From DASQFY01 sp036397815 (GTDB lineage: Bacteria > Chloroflexota > Limnocylindria > QHBO01): a stretch of DNA of 50,533 nt. Under the pieces are notes generated by a model. The model made no database searches and had not been told where the DNA came from. It saw nothing but the letters and a program-made list of their open reading frames with translations. The DNA lies in the NCBI GenBank assembly GCA_036397815.1, contig DASWIE010000057.1, positions 1 through 50,533 of the forward strand. The letters run 5' to 3'. Below, in pieces: positions 24,845 to 32,629 of the stretch. How positions within the stretch are numbered: the first letter of the stretch is position 1; each line of letters begins with the position of its first letter. The translations under genes and the position numbers were made by a program.

Positions 24845-25789
24845 CTATCGGGTCAGGGGCCTAGAGAGCTCCTCCTCTGGGAGGTACTCGGAGCTGCGGG
24901 TACCCTCCGGCGTGCGGTATACCGCCCGGATGCGGAAGGGCCCGCTGTGGAACTGCCCACCTGGGTCATAGATGTACGAGAGGCCGAAGTAATCTCCCTG
25001 GGACGTCCGCCAGTGGAACGTCCCTGATCCATCGGCGCGCTCCAGCCCCTCTACCCGCGCCTGCGAGAAGTTGTCGAATTCCGCGGGACGGCTGCCGACG
25101 ACGCCCCCAGTGGCGTCATCCACCTCGTAGAGCGTATAGGCAACGCCCGGATCCACTGCGACCTCGTAGAAGTCGAAGACGTCGGCGGGCGCGGGCGTTG
25201 GCTCCGGAGTCGGCGTCGAGCCGGAGGTCTCGGAAGGGACCGAGCTCGCCGACGATTCGGCGCTGACACTGGCGCTGGGCGCCGGCTCGCTCGGCGTCGG
25301 GCTGGGCGTCTGCTGCGCCACCCCGTCATTATTGAGCAGCACGAACGCCGCCCCGCCGCCGCCGACCGCGAGCAGCAGGACGAGCACCACCGCCACCAGG
25401 CCTCGTCGCCGTCCCCCGCTGCCGGCGGCCGCCGGCTGCGCGGCGGGGCGCTGCACGGGCGGCGGAACGGGAGGGGCTGGATGGGGGCGCCGCAGCGCCT
25501 CGAGCTCCTCGGTGGGAATGACCAGCACGCCGCGCAGGTAGCGCGGGCAGTTTCCGTATCCCCGCTGCAGGCAGACCTTGTGCTGCTGCTCGGCCGACAG
25601 CTCGGCGGGGTCGCCGAAGGCGTAGCAACGATGCTCGTCGGTGACGCCGTCGTTGTACTCGGCTCGCGCCTGCGCCAGCCCCAGGAACGGGCAGACGGTG
25701 TCGGGTCGCTTGGCCAGCTCCTCGAACAGGGCGCGCCGTTCCGCCTCGCGCGCGGCCTCTTCGATCTCTCGCTTGTGTCGTCCGAACAC
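24845..25789 (-). CDS. Membrane protein with N-terminal Cys/His motif
   Basis: A 314-aa protein in four parts. Residues 30-85 hold CPFLGL (Cys33), H53-R-C55, H70-x2-C73 and C81-PRY. I recognise this pattern from uncharacterised Chloroflexota proteins, some with LysM domains; it may bind a metal or an Fe-S cluster (inference). Residues 100-127 are Pro-rich, a helix spans about 128-152, then a Ser/Thr/Pro linker (160-200) and an extracytoplasmic C-terminal domain rich in aromatic and beta-prone residues. The Cys part would be cytoplasmic. It lies upstream of the dcw operon, reads in the same direction and has a TAGACT -10 at 25852-25847. Confidence 0.8.
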   Translation of the reverse strand: MFGRHKREIEEAAREAERRALFEELAKRPDTVCPFLGLAQARAEYNDGVTDEHRCYAFGDPAELSAEQQHKVCLQRGYGNCPRYLRGVLVIPTEELEALRRPHPAPPVPPPVQRPAAQPAAAGSGGRRRGLVAVVLVLLLAVGGGGAAFVLLNNDGVAQQTPSPTPSEPAPSASVSAESSASSVPSETSGSTPTPEPTPAPADVFDFYEVAVDPGVAYTLYEVDDATGGVVGSRPAEFDNFSQARVEGLERADGSGTFHWRTSQGDYFGLSYIYDPGGQFHSGPFRIRAVYRTPEGTRSSEYLPEEELSRPLTR

Positions 25790-25982
25790 GGGCTGGCTGA
25801 TCCCCTGGCGTGATTCGGGGCCGATGAGGCGGCCGAACGGCTTCTGAGTCTAGCGCGCACCGACCCCCGGAGCGTGCGGCGGAGCGTGGTACGAACGCCT
25901 CATTGAGGCTGACGAATGGTCGGGCCTACGCTTGACGCCGGCACGGCTGCGGCCGTGGCGAGATCACCAGGGAGGCTCGCGC

Positions 25983-26219
25983 GTGGCGCTGGAACCGATC
26001 GATGGGGGCCAGCGGGTCCCGATCCCTCGATCGGGACGGATCCGTCGCTGCCGCGTGCGGCACGTCTCGATCGTCGCCGGCGCGGAGCTGCCGACGGTGC
26101 AGGTCGACTGCCTGCTGGGCGGGCGCGACTATCCCCTCCCGCTCGGCACCATGGACGAGGCGCGCCCCATCTGCAACGCGTGCACCGCGACGACCGTGTG
26201 GCGCGCCGACGAGGACTGA
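25983..26219 (+). CDS. Small Cys-containing hypothetical protein
   Basis: A 78-aa protein that I do not recognise, with Cys23, His27, Cys43 and a C64-x2-C67 pair near the C-terminus, suggesting a small metal-binding or redox fold. GTG at 25983 is chosen because AGGGAGG ends 7 nt upstream; codon third positions are strongly G/C from there on. It is divergent from the Cys-motif membrane gene and followed by an inverted-repeat element. Confidence 0.7.
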   Translation: MALEPIDGGQRVPIPRSGRIRRCRVRHVSIVAGAELPTVQVDCLLGGRDYPLPLGTMDEARPICNACTATTVWRADED

Positions 26220-26241
26220 GTTGGTCGCGCAGTCACCAACT

Positions 26242-26389
26242 GTCACTCAGTAACTGGGTTACTGAGCGGGCGGAGGACCCACGTCGCCGGCCTCGACAGC
26301 CATCTCTGAGCGTGGCGGAGCCACCCGGGCGTTCGGTAAACACAGTTGTGGCCCGCTCATGAGTAACGCCATTGCTGAGCGACGGGAAC
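26242..26389. repeat. Inverted-repeat element, copy 1 (MITE-like)
   Basis: About 148 bp bounded by imperfect inverted arms of ~30 nt: left arm 26242-26271 and right arm 26351-26389. The arms share GTC-x-CTCAG-x-AA, then GTTACT and GAGCGGGC. The right end matches the ends of the element at 30753-30909 (TTGCTGAGCGACGGGAAC against TTACTGAGAGACGGGAAC). No ORF of its own. It lies between a small gene and the 3' end of rnpB. Confidence 0.55.
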
Positions 26390-26410
26390 TGGGGCGCCAG
26401 GGCCGGGTGG

Positions 26411-26740
26411 AGATCCCTGGAGGCGGCCTGTAAGCCGAGTTCTGTGCCGGACCCGCGGGTCCGGCGACGGCCATCCATCTGAGCGACCTACCCGAGGGCT
26501 GAGCGAGCCGCCTGCTTCGGCGCGAACGCCGCCTTGCGCCCTCCTATTCGGTCTTGCTCCGGCTCGAGCTTGCCCGTTTCACTCCCGCTCGCGAACGAGC
26601 GGGCATCGTCACTGTGGCGCTGGTCCTCGCCTCACGGCGGACGGGTGTTACCCGCGAACCTGCTCTGTGGAGCTCGGACTTTCCTCGGACGCGGCCTTTC
26701 GACCGATGCGCCCGCGGCCGTCCGGCCGCCTCCAGGGACC
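26411..26740 (-). ncRNA. rnpB: RNase P RNA (bacterial type A)
   Basis: The minus strand carries the universal landmarks in order: GAGGAAAGTCCGAGCTCC, CAGAGCAGG, GGGTAACACCCG, GACCGAATAGGAGGGC, GGTAGGTCGCTCAGATGG and ACAGAACTCGGCTTACAG. The ends pair in a long P1 helix (CCTGGAGGCGGCC with GGCCGCCTCCAGG). It is the catalytic RNA that matures tRNA 5' ends. Exact ends are approximate by several bases. Confidence 0.96.
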
Positions 26741-26743
26741 GTC

Positions 26744-26771
26744 ATTGTACCCGACTCGAACGGCTGTTCGA
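26744..26771 (-). promoter_or_regulatory. rnpB promoter with inverted repeat
   Basis: TACAAT (26749-26744) precedes the RNA 5' end by a few bases. Upstream is a perfect inverted repeat, TCGAAC/GTTCGA with a GGCT spacer (26756-26771), overlapping the spacer and the -35 area. The -35 itself is weak. Confidence 0.5.
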
Positions 26772-26795
26772 ACCCGCAAGCTCAGGGCAGCACCG

Positions 26796-27203
26796 TTACT
26801 CTCGAGGGCCGTCAATGGCAACGTTGCTGAGGCGGTCCGCCTCCTTGTTCAGCTCCCGCGGCACGTGGCCGACCGTGTACCCCGCCAGCCGGGCAAGGAG
26901 CGCCATCACCCGCGCGTGGATCGGTTTCAGGTCGGGATGCTTGACCCGGTATCGGCCGGAGATCTGGCGTGCCACCAGCTCCGAGTCGAGGCGCAGGTCG
27001 ACGTGCGTGGCGCCGAGGCGCAGCGCCTCCTCGAGCGCCAGCTCGACGGCGGTCCACTCCGCGTAGTTGTTGGTCCGCACCCCTAGGAAGCGCGCGATCT
27101 CCGCGAGCGCCTCGCCCGTCCGGCTCTCACGCAGGATTGCGCCGGCGCCGGCCGGGCCGGGGTTGCCGCGCGCGGCGCCATCGGTGTAGATCAGGACGCG
27201 CAG
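26796..27203 (-). CDS. rnhA: Ribonuclease HI
   Basis: A 135-aa RNase HI that cleaves the RNA strand of RNA/DNA hybrids. Reading from the proposed start gives RVLIYTDGAARGNPGPAGAG, with the first catalytic Asp. It continues with TNNYAEWTAVELAL (Glu), LRLDSELVARQ (Asp) and NKEADRLSN (last Asp). No ATG, GTG or TTG is in frame before the catalytic TDG. The best start is CTG at 27203, with AGGTGA, which overlaps the sdhB stop, 4 nt upstream. A start at GTG 27080 would delete the active site. Confidence 0.88.
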   Translation of the reverse strand: MRVLIYTDGAARGNPGPAGAGAILRESRTGEALAEIARFLGVRTNNYAEWTAVELALEEALRLGATHVDLRLDSELVARQISGRYRVKHPDLKPIHARVMALLARLAGYTVGHVPRELNKEADRLSNVAIDGPRE

Positions 27204-27207
27204 CCGG

Positions 27208-28008
27208 TCACCTGTCCTCGCCGGCCGGTCGCCTGGTGTCGCGCGGTCGCGATCCGGTGACGAGCCGCCAGGCTGCCTGGACGGGGTCGTAATAGGAATC
27301 CGCGACGCGCTCCTTGAGCGGGATGATGGCGTTGTCGGTGATCTTGATGTGCTCCGGGCAGACCTCGGTGCAGCACTTCGTGATGTTGCAGTATCCGACG
27401 TTGCCCTCGTCCTTCAGGTATCGGGTGCGGTCGGCCTGGTCCATCGGGTGCATGTCCAGGCCGGCGACGCGGACCAGGTAGCGGGGCCCAAGGAACGGGT
27501 TCTTGGTCTCATGGTTGCGCAGCACGTGGCAGATGTCCTGGCACAGGAAGCACTCGATGCACTTGCGGAACTCCTGGACCCGCTCGATGTCCTCCTGCTG
27601 CCAGCGCCAGGCCTCCTCGGGAGCGTCGGCCGGCGGGCTGAACGGCTCGATCCGGTTGTTGACCTCGTAGTTCCACGAGACGTCGGTCACCAGGTCCTTG
27701 ACGAGCGGGAAGGTCCGCATCGGCTCCACCCGGATCGGCGCCCCAGCCGGCAGGTCGCTGATCCGTGTCTTGCAGGTGAGCCGCGGCATGCCGTTCACCT
27801 CGGCGCTGCACGAGCCGCACTTGGCCGCCTTGCAGTTCCATCGCACGGCGAGGTCCGGCGCATCGTGGGCCTGGATCCAATGGAGCGCGTCGAGGACGAC
27901 CATGCCCTCCTCTACCGGGACGGAGTACTCGACGAATTCGCCCTCGTCCTCGGGGCCGCCGCGATAGACCTGGAAGTGGCGAAAGGCAATGACGCGGGCG
28001 TATGGCAT
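27208..28008 (-). CDS. sdhB: Succinate dehydrogenase/fumarate reductase iron-sulfur subunit
   Basis: A 266-aa SdhB. The [2Fe-2S] ferredoxin half has C-x4-C-x2-C (WNCKAAKCGSCS, Cys59/64/67) and Cys79. The helical half has CIECFLCQDIC and CTEVCPEH for the other two clusters. It passes electrons from FAD in SdhA to the membrane anchor. It lies 12 nt after sdhA and its 3' end abuts the RNase HI start. Confidence 0.95.
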   Translation of the reverse strand: MPYARVIAFRHFQVYRGGPEDEGEFVEYSVPVEEGMVVLDALHWIQAHDAPDLAVRWNCKAAKCGSCSAEVNGMPRLTCKTRISDLPAGAPIRVEPMRTFPLVKDLVTDVSWNYEVNNRIEPFSPPADAPEEAWRWQQEDIERVQEFRKCIECFLCQDICHVLRNHETKNPFLGPRYLVRVAGLDMHPMDQADRTRYLKDEGNVGYCNITKCCTEVCPEHIKITDNAIIPLKERVADSYYDPVQAAWRLVTGSRPRDTRRPAGEDR

Positions 28009-28020
28009 GCGGCTGTTCCC

Positions 28021-29835
28021 TCAGGTCGTGATCAGGCGACGAAGCTCGTCGGGCAGCTCAGGCAGCGGCTTGGCGATGACCCGCATCGCCTCGCCGTCCA
28101 GCGAGACGGTGCTGTTCCGCTTGCCCCACTCCGGATCGAGGCCCGGATGGTCGAGCCGAGCGTGCGCGCCGCGGCTCTCGGTGCGCTGCAGCGCGCTGCG
28201 CGCGACCGCCTCCGAGCAGACGAGCATGTTCTGGAGCTCGAAGTACAGGTTCCAGCCCGGGTTGTAGGCCGGCGAGCCGACCACGCGGACCTGCGCCCAG
28301 CGAGCACGGAGCCCGGCCAGCCGCTCGAGCGCGACCTCGAGATCGGAACCGGTGCGGAAGATGCCCACCAGCGACTGCATGACCGCCTGCAGGTCGGCGT
28401 GGAGCCGATACGGATCCTCGCCGCCCGGGCGATCGAACGGCGCCGCCAGCTCCTCCTCGGCACGGCGAAGCTGCTCCTGGTCGACGTCGCCGACCGGCGG
28501 TGCCTCGGCCGCGAAGGCCGCCGCCGCCGCGCCGGCCCGGCGGCCGAAGACGAGCAGGTCCGAGAGGGAGTTGCCGCCCAGCCGGTTGGCGCCGTGCATC
28601 CCGCCCGCCACTTCGCCCGCGGCGTACAGGCCCACGCGGGTGCTCGCCGCCGTGTCGGCGTTGACGCGCACGCCGCCCATCATGTAATGACAGGTGGGGC
28701 CGACCTCCATCGGCCCGGCGGTGATGTCGACTGCGGCCAGCTCCTTGAACTGGTCGTACATGGAGGGAAGCTTGCGGCGCACGAGGTCGGCGGGCAGGTA
28801 GCTGATGTCGAGGAAGACCCCGCCGTGGGCCGAGCCGCGACCCTCCCGCACCTCGGTGTAGATGGCGCGCGACACGTTGTCGCGCGTCGACAGCTCGGGG
28901 GGCTGGCGCGCGTCGGTGGCGCGGCCTTCGCGGAGGGCCTCGACCCAGCGGCTGGCCTCCTCATCGGTCTCGGCGTACTCGTGCCGGCGATCGTCGGGCA
29001 GGTACTTCCACATGAACCGGTCCTCGTCCCGGTTGCGGAGGATCCCGCCCTCGCCGCGGACGGCCTCGGTCACCAGCAGTCCCCGCACGCCCGGCGGCCA
29101 GACCATGCCGGTCGGATGGAACTGGACGAACTCCATGTCGATCAGCTCCGCGCCGGCGCGATAGGCCAGGGCGTGCCCGTCGCCGGAGTACTCCCACGAG
29201 TTGGAGGTCACCTGCCAGGAGCGACCGATGCCGCCGGTGGCCAGGATCACGGCCTTCGCCGAGAAGGCGATCGGGTCGCCCGTCTGCCGCCAATAGCCGA
29301 AGGCGCCGGTGACCCGATCGTCGTCGGTGAGCAGGTGGGTGGTGGTGCACTCCATGTAAACGGTCACGCCCGACTGCACGGTCCGATCCTGCAGGGTCCG
29401 GATCATCTCCAGGCCGGTCCGATCGCCGACGTGGGCGAGGCGAGGGTAGGTGTGCCCTCCGAAGGGCCGCTGCAGGATCCGGCCGTCGCGGGTGCGGTCG
29501 AAGACAGCGCCCCAGCGCTCGAGCTCGCGGACCCGGTCCGGAGCCTCCTGGGCGTGGAGCTGGGCCATGCGCCAGTTGTTCAGCATCTTGCCGCCGACCA
29601 TCGTGTCGCGAAAGTGCGTCTGCCAGGAGTCGTCCTCCGCCACGTTGGCCAGCGCGGCGGCCACGCCTCCCTCCGCCATCACGGTGTGCGCCTTCCCGAG
29701 CAGCGACTTGCCGACCAGGCCGACCGAGCTGCCGGCTGCCGCGGCCTCGATCGCGGCGCGCAGACCGGCCCCGCCAGCGCCGATGACCAGGACGTCGTGG
29801 ACACGCGTCTCGTACCGCGGGGACGCCTGCGTCAC
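28021..29835 (-). CDS. sdhA: Succinate dehydrogenase/fumarate reductase flavoprotein subunit
   Basis: A 604-aa FAD subunit oxidising succinate. It has the dinucleotide fold DVLVIGAGGAGLRAAIEA, His50 in KAHTVMAEGG at the covalent-flavin position, MEFVQFHPTGM, TEAVRGEGGILRN and GEVAGGMHGANRLGGNSL. The GTG at 29835 overlaps the anchor-subunit stop (GTGA). The frame is open up to 30543 through the upstream gene, but only the part from 29835 looks like SdhA. Confidence 0.96.
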   Translation of the reverse strand: MTQASPRYETRVHDVLVIGAGGAGLRAAIEAAAAGSSVGLVGKSLLGKAHTVMAEGGVAAALANVAEDDSWQTHFRDTMVGGKMLNNWRMAQLHAQEAPDRVRELERWGAVFDRTRDGRILQRPFGGHTYPRLAHVGDRTGLEMIRTLQDRTVQSGVTVYMECTTTHLLTDDDRVTGAFGYWRQTGDPIAFSAKAVILATGGIGRSWQVTSNSWEYSGDGHALAYRAGAELIDMEFVQFHPTGMVWPPGVRGLLVTEAVRGEGGILRNRDEDRFMWKYLPDDRRHEYAETDEEASRWVEALREGRATDARQPPELSTRDNVSRAIYTEVREGRGSAHGGVFLDISYLPADLVRRKLPSMYDQFKELAAVDITAGPMEVGPTCHYMMGGVRVNADTAASTRVGLYAAGEVAGGMHGANRLGGNSLSDLLVFGRRAGAAAAAFAAEAPPVGDVDQEQLRRAEEELAAPFDRPGGEDPYRLHADLQAVMQSLVGIFRTGSDLEVALERLAGLRARWAQVRVVGSPAYNPGWNLYFELQNMLVCSEAVARSALQRTESRGAHARLDHPGLDPEWGKRNSTVSLDGEAMRVIAKPLPELPDELRRLITT

Positions 29836-30620
29836 AGCCTGATCGCCGGGTCCACGATCACGCCCCACGCCAGCAGCCGGACGTAGAGGTCGGCCAGGGC
29901 AACCGCGACGAGGCTGACCCAGGCCCAGAGCATGTGCCGCTCGTTGAGCCCGGTCAGCCGCTGCCACGCCCGGTAACGGACCTTTGCGGCGACGCCGCAC
30001 GAGAAGCAGTCGAGGCGGCCGCCCGCCAGGTGCCGCAGCGAGTGGCAGGAGAAGGAGTAGCCGGTCAGCAGGAAGGCGTTGCCCAGCAGGATGAAGCTGC
30101 CAAGGCCGATCCGCGGGCCGGTGTTGACGAACGAGTAGAACCCGTCCACCCACAGGAAGAAGAGCGGGACGAAGGCCAGGTACAGGAAGTAGCGGTGGAG
30201 GTTCTGGAGGATGAACGGGAAGGCTCGCTCCATCGCGTAGCGGCGGTGGATCGTCGGCTCCCCCACCGCGCAGGCCGGTGGATCGGCGAAGTAGGAGCGG
30301 TAGTACGCCTTTCGATAGTAATAGCAGGTCGTCCTGAACCCGAGCGGGATCCACAGGATCAGGACCGCGGGTGAGATCCAGCTCGGCAGCCAGTCGGGTC
30401 GGATCTCGGGCGAGTAGAACGGCGAGAGGTAGCCATCGACGTGATACGGAACGTGGAAGAACGGGTCCCAGATCAGGGCGGAGAAGAGCGAGTAGGCGAT
30501 GAAGAGGCCGAAGCCGGTGGCGATGATGCCCGGCACCAGCCACCAGGGGTCGCGCCGGCTGGTGGCCGCGAGACCCTGCCGAGCCGTACCCTGCGGATTC
30601 GTCAGGCGGGTCGCGGTCAT
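29832..30620 (-). CDS. sdhC: Succinate dehydrogenase membrane anchor (Sdh1-like)
   Basis: A 262-aa membrane protein with about five hydrophobic helices, first gene of sdhCAB. It resembles the single large anchor of actinobacterial Sdh1-type complexes (the mycobacterial Rv0249c type) more than the SdhC/SdhD pair. A motif FSCHSLRHLAGGRLDCFSCG near residues 190-212 adds three Cys and two His next to a helix. These may ligate a cofactor or couple to SdhB (inference). A TAGAAT -10 lies at 30713-30708. Confidence 0.82.
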   Translation of the reverse strand: MTATRLTNPQGTARQGLAATSRRDPWWLVPGIIATGFGLFIAYSLFSALIWDPFFHVPYHVDGYLSPFYSPEIRPDWLPSWISPAVLILWIPLGFRTTCYYYRKAYYRSYFADPPACAVGEPTIHRRYAMERAFPFILQNLHRYFLYLAFVPLFFLWVDGFYSFVNTGPRIGLGSFILLGNAFLLTGYSFSCHSLRHLAGGRLDCFSCGVAAKVRYRAWQRLTGLNERHMLWAWVSLVAVALADLYVRLLAWGVIVDPAIRL

Positions 30621-30707
30621 GCTGGGCTCGGCGCCTCCTCTGTCGGTCTCAAAGTCGTGGGTGGCCGATCTGAGGCTGCCGCCGGATCGCGGCTCGGCCC
30701 TCGCCGA

Positions 30708-30713
30708 ATTCTA
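30708..30713 (-). promoter_or_regulatory. sdhCAB promoter -10
   Basis: Minus-strand TAGAAT lies about 88 nt before the sdhC ATG. No convincing -35 is seen at the expected distance. Confidence 0.4.
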
Positions 30714-30752
30714 GCCACTCAACTGGCCGGTCGTGGGGCCTCGGTCGGTCGG

Positions 30753-30909
30753 GTTCCCGTCTCTCAGCAACAGGGTTACTGGTAACCAACAAAATGGCGA
30801 CGTGGTGCAGCCTGACCCGTTCGCAGCCGTGCGTGAGCGACCGCGGCCGAGCACCGCGAGGCTGCAGAGATGTCGCTTATCACCAACCTCATTACTGAGA
30901 GACGGGAAC
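30753..30909. repeat. Inverted-repeat element, copy 2 (MITE-like)
   Basis: About 157 bp bounded by near-perfect inverted ends: GTTCCCGTCTCTCAGCAA at 30753-30770 and TTACTGAGAGACGGGAAC at 30892-30909 (17 of 18 paired). Weaker pairing extends inward to about 33 nt. Just inside the left end is a 14-bp palindrome, GGTTACTGGTAACC (30774-30787). No coding frame inside. It lies between sdhC and the isocitrate dehydrogenase stop, with ends like those at 26242-26389. No target duplication is obvious. Confidence 0.6.
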
Positions 30910-30932
30910 TGCCGCGTCCGCCGCGGATCCCA

Positions 30933-31943
30933 TCAAGCGGAGCCCACGCGCGCGGCCACCGCCTCGCCGAACTCGCGCGTGCCGGCGCTGCCGCCCAGGT
31001 CGTAGGTCTTGGTCTCCCCCTCCGCGATCACCGAGCGGACCGCATTCTCGACCCGGTCGGCCGCATCGGTCTCGCCAAGATGGCGAAGCATCAGCGCCCC
31101 GGACAGCATCAACGCGGTCGGGTTGGCCTTGTTCTGCCCGGCGTATTTCGGCGCGCTGCCATGCACCGGCTCGAACACGGCGGCTCGCTCGCCGATGTTG
31201 GCGCCAGGTGCCACCCCCAGGCCGCCGACCAGGCCGGCGGCAAGGTCGCTCACGATGTCGCCGTACAGGTTGGGCAGGACCAGCACGTCGTACTGCTCCG
31301 GCTTCTGGACCAGCTGCATGCACATGTTGTCGACGATGCGGTCCTCGAAGCCGACCCGCCCGTCGTACTCGGCGGCGACCTGCTGGCAGCTCTCCAGGAA
31401 GAGGCCGTCGGAGAGCTTCATGATGTTCGCCTTGTGGACCGCGGTCACCTTGTGGCGCCCGTTGCGGACCGCGTATTCGAAGGCGTAGCGCGCGATGCGC
31501 TGCGACGCGCCGCGGGTGATGATCTTGATGCTCTCCGCGGCGTCGGGGCCGACCCGGTGCTCGATGCCGGCGTACAGGTCCTCGGTGTTCTCGCGCACGA
31601 TGATCAGGTCGACGTTCTCGTACCGGGTCTTGACGCCGGCCATGCTGCGGGCGGGGCGCACGTTGGCGTACAGCTCCAGCGCCTGGCGCAGGCCGACGTT
31701 CACGCTGCGGAAGCCGGACCCGACCGGCGTGGTGATCGGTCCCTTGATGGCCACCCCGGTGCGTCGAATGCTGTCGATCACCCGGTCCGGCAGCGGCGTC
31801 CCCTCGCTGGCGATCGTCGCCTCGCCCGCCTGCTGGACGTCCCACTCGAAGGTGAGCCCGGTCGCCTCCAGGACGCCGACCGTGGCCTCGGCCAGCTCAG
31901 GACCGATGCCATCCCCGGGGATCAGCGTGACGGCGTAGCTCAC
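30933..31943 (-). CDS. NAD-type isocitrate dehydrogenase (IDH/IPMDH family)
   Basis: A 336-aa beta-decarboxylating dehydrogenase: TLIPGDGIGPEL at the N-terminus, NVRPARSMAGVKTRYENVDL, RENTEDLYAGIEH, the catalytic-site block VTAVHKANIMKLSDGLF and GERAAVFEPVHGSAPKYAG. The substrate loop resembles NAD-dependent isocitrate dehydrogenase (IDH3-like), and TCA-cycle neighbours support this. Homoisocitrate or isopropylmalate cannot be fully excluded. I chose GTG at 31943, just behind a -10 element; a TTG at 31988 is also in frame. Confidence 0.87.
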   Translation of the reverse strand: MSYAVTLIPGDGIGPELAEATVGVLEATGLTFEWDVQQAGEATIASEGTPLPDRVIDSIRRTGVAIKGPITTPVGSGFRSVNVGLRQALELYANVRPARSMAGVKTRYENVDLIIVRENTEDLYAGIEHRVGPDAAESIKIITRGASQRIARYAFEYAVRNGRHKVTAVHKANIMKLSDGLFLESCQQVAAEYDGRVGFEDRIVDNMCMQLVQKPEQYDVLVLPNLYGDIVSDLAAGLVGGLGVAPGANIGERAAVFEPVHGSAPKYAGQNKANPTALMLSGALMLRHLGETDAADRVENAVRSVIAEGETKTYDLGGSAGTREFGEAVAARVGSA

Positions 31944-31953
31944 TGCGGCGCTG

Positions 31954-31959
31954 AGTCTA
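31954..31959 (-). promoter_or_regulatory. Isocitrate dehydrogenase promoter -10
   Basis: TAGACT on the minus strand ends 10 nt before the GTG at 31943. The predicted transcript has a leader of only a few bases and supports the shorter start. Confidence 0.45.
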
Positions 31960-32002
31960 GAGGAGCGGACGGGCACCGATCTGTTCAATCGGCTCCCGAT
32001 CG

Positions 32003-32429
32003 CTAGCGTCGTGTCTGTTCTACGAGGGCCAGGATCTCGGCGTGATCAGACGGGGCCTCCTGGTAGCCGACGGCGATCACCACCCCACGCGACCCGTCGA
32101 TCCATGCGGCTTGATCGCGGATCGGATCCCCGCTGCCGTACCGAACGCGAAGACCGATACCGCCACCGGGCACGGAGAACGCCGCGGTGGCATAACGGCA
32201 GGCGTAGCGGGTGACCGCCTGCTGGTAGGCCAAGGCGCCGGAACGCATACCGAATTCGAAGACGTCGATTCCGAGCTTGGTCTCCGGGTCACGAACACCG
32301 CGAGCACCCTGGCGACGGCCGCGCCCGGCGAGCTGCCAGCTCGGGATCGAGGCACGAAACGTGGTACCACGCGATCCCAGCGGTCCAGGCAGCCCAGACG
32401 AGGAGCGTCAGATCGATCTCGGTCACCAT
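32003..32429 (-). pseudogene. Decayed or frameshifted small membrane-protein gene
   Basis: Three minus-strand frames each look coding in turn. First comes ATG 32429 with a hydrophobic start (MVTEIDLTLLVWAAWTAGIA), open to 32289. A second frame then reads GAAVARVLAVF. The third, from about 32300 to the stop at 32003, reads RDPETKLGIDVFEFG and continues as an 81-aa ORF from ATG 32248. Joined by two shifts they make one plausible ~135-aa protein with an N-terminal helix. I recognise no family. The 81-aa ORF could instead be an independent gene. Confidence 0.4.
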
Positions 32430-32517
32430 TTTCGATGCGGATGCGAGGACATGTTGGCACGCGCGGGGACCCATCGGTTCCGTCAGCTCTCGCCCGCGCA
32501 CGCTGTCGCCTCGGCGC

Positions 32518-32547
32518 TTGACACCCTTGACAGTGGTGTGCTATTCC
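32518..32547 (+). promoter_or_regulatory. Promoter of the subtilase gene
   Basis: TTGACA (32518-32523, consensus -35) is followed after 18 bp by TATTCC (32542-32547). A second TTGACA begins 9 bp after the first. The leader to the ATG at 32630 would be about 75 nt. Confidence 0.5.
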
Positions 32548-32629
32548 ATGCACAGTCGCCGGAGTAACCACGTTTCGTGGTGGCATGGCTCCGGCTGTTG
32601 GGTCAGCACCGCTCCGAGGAGATGCCCAG

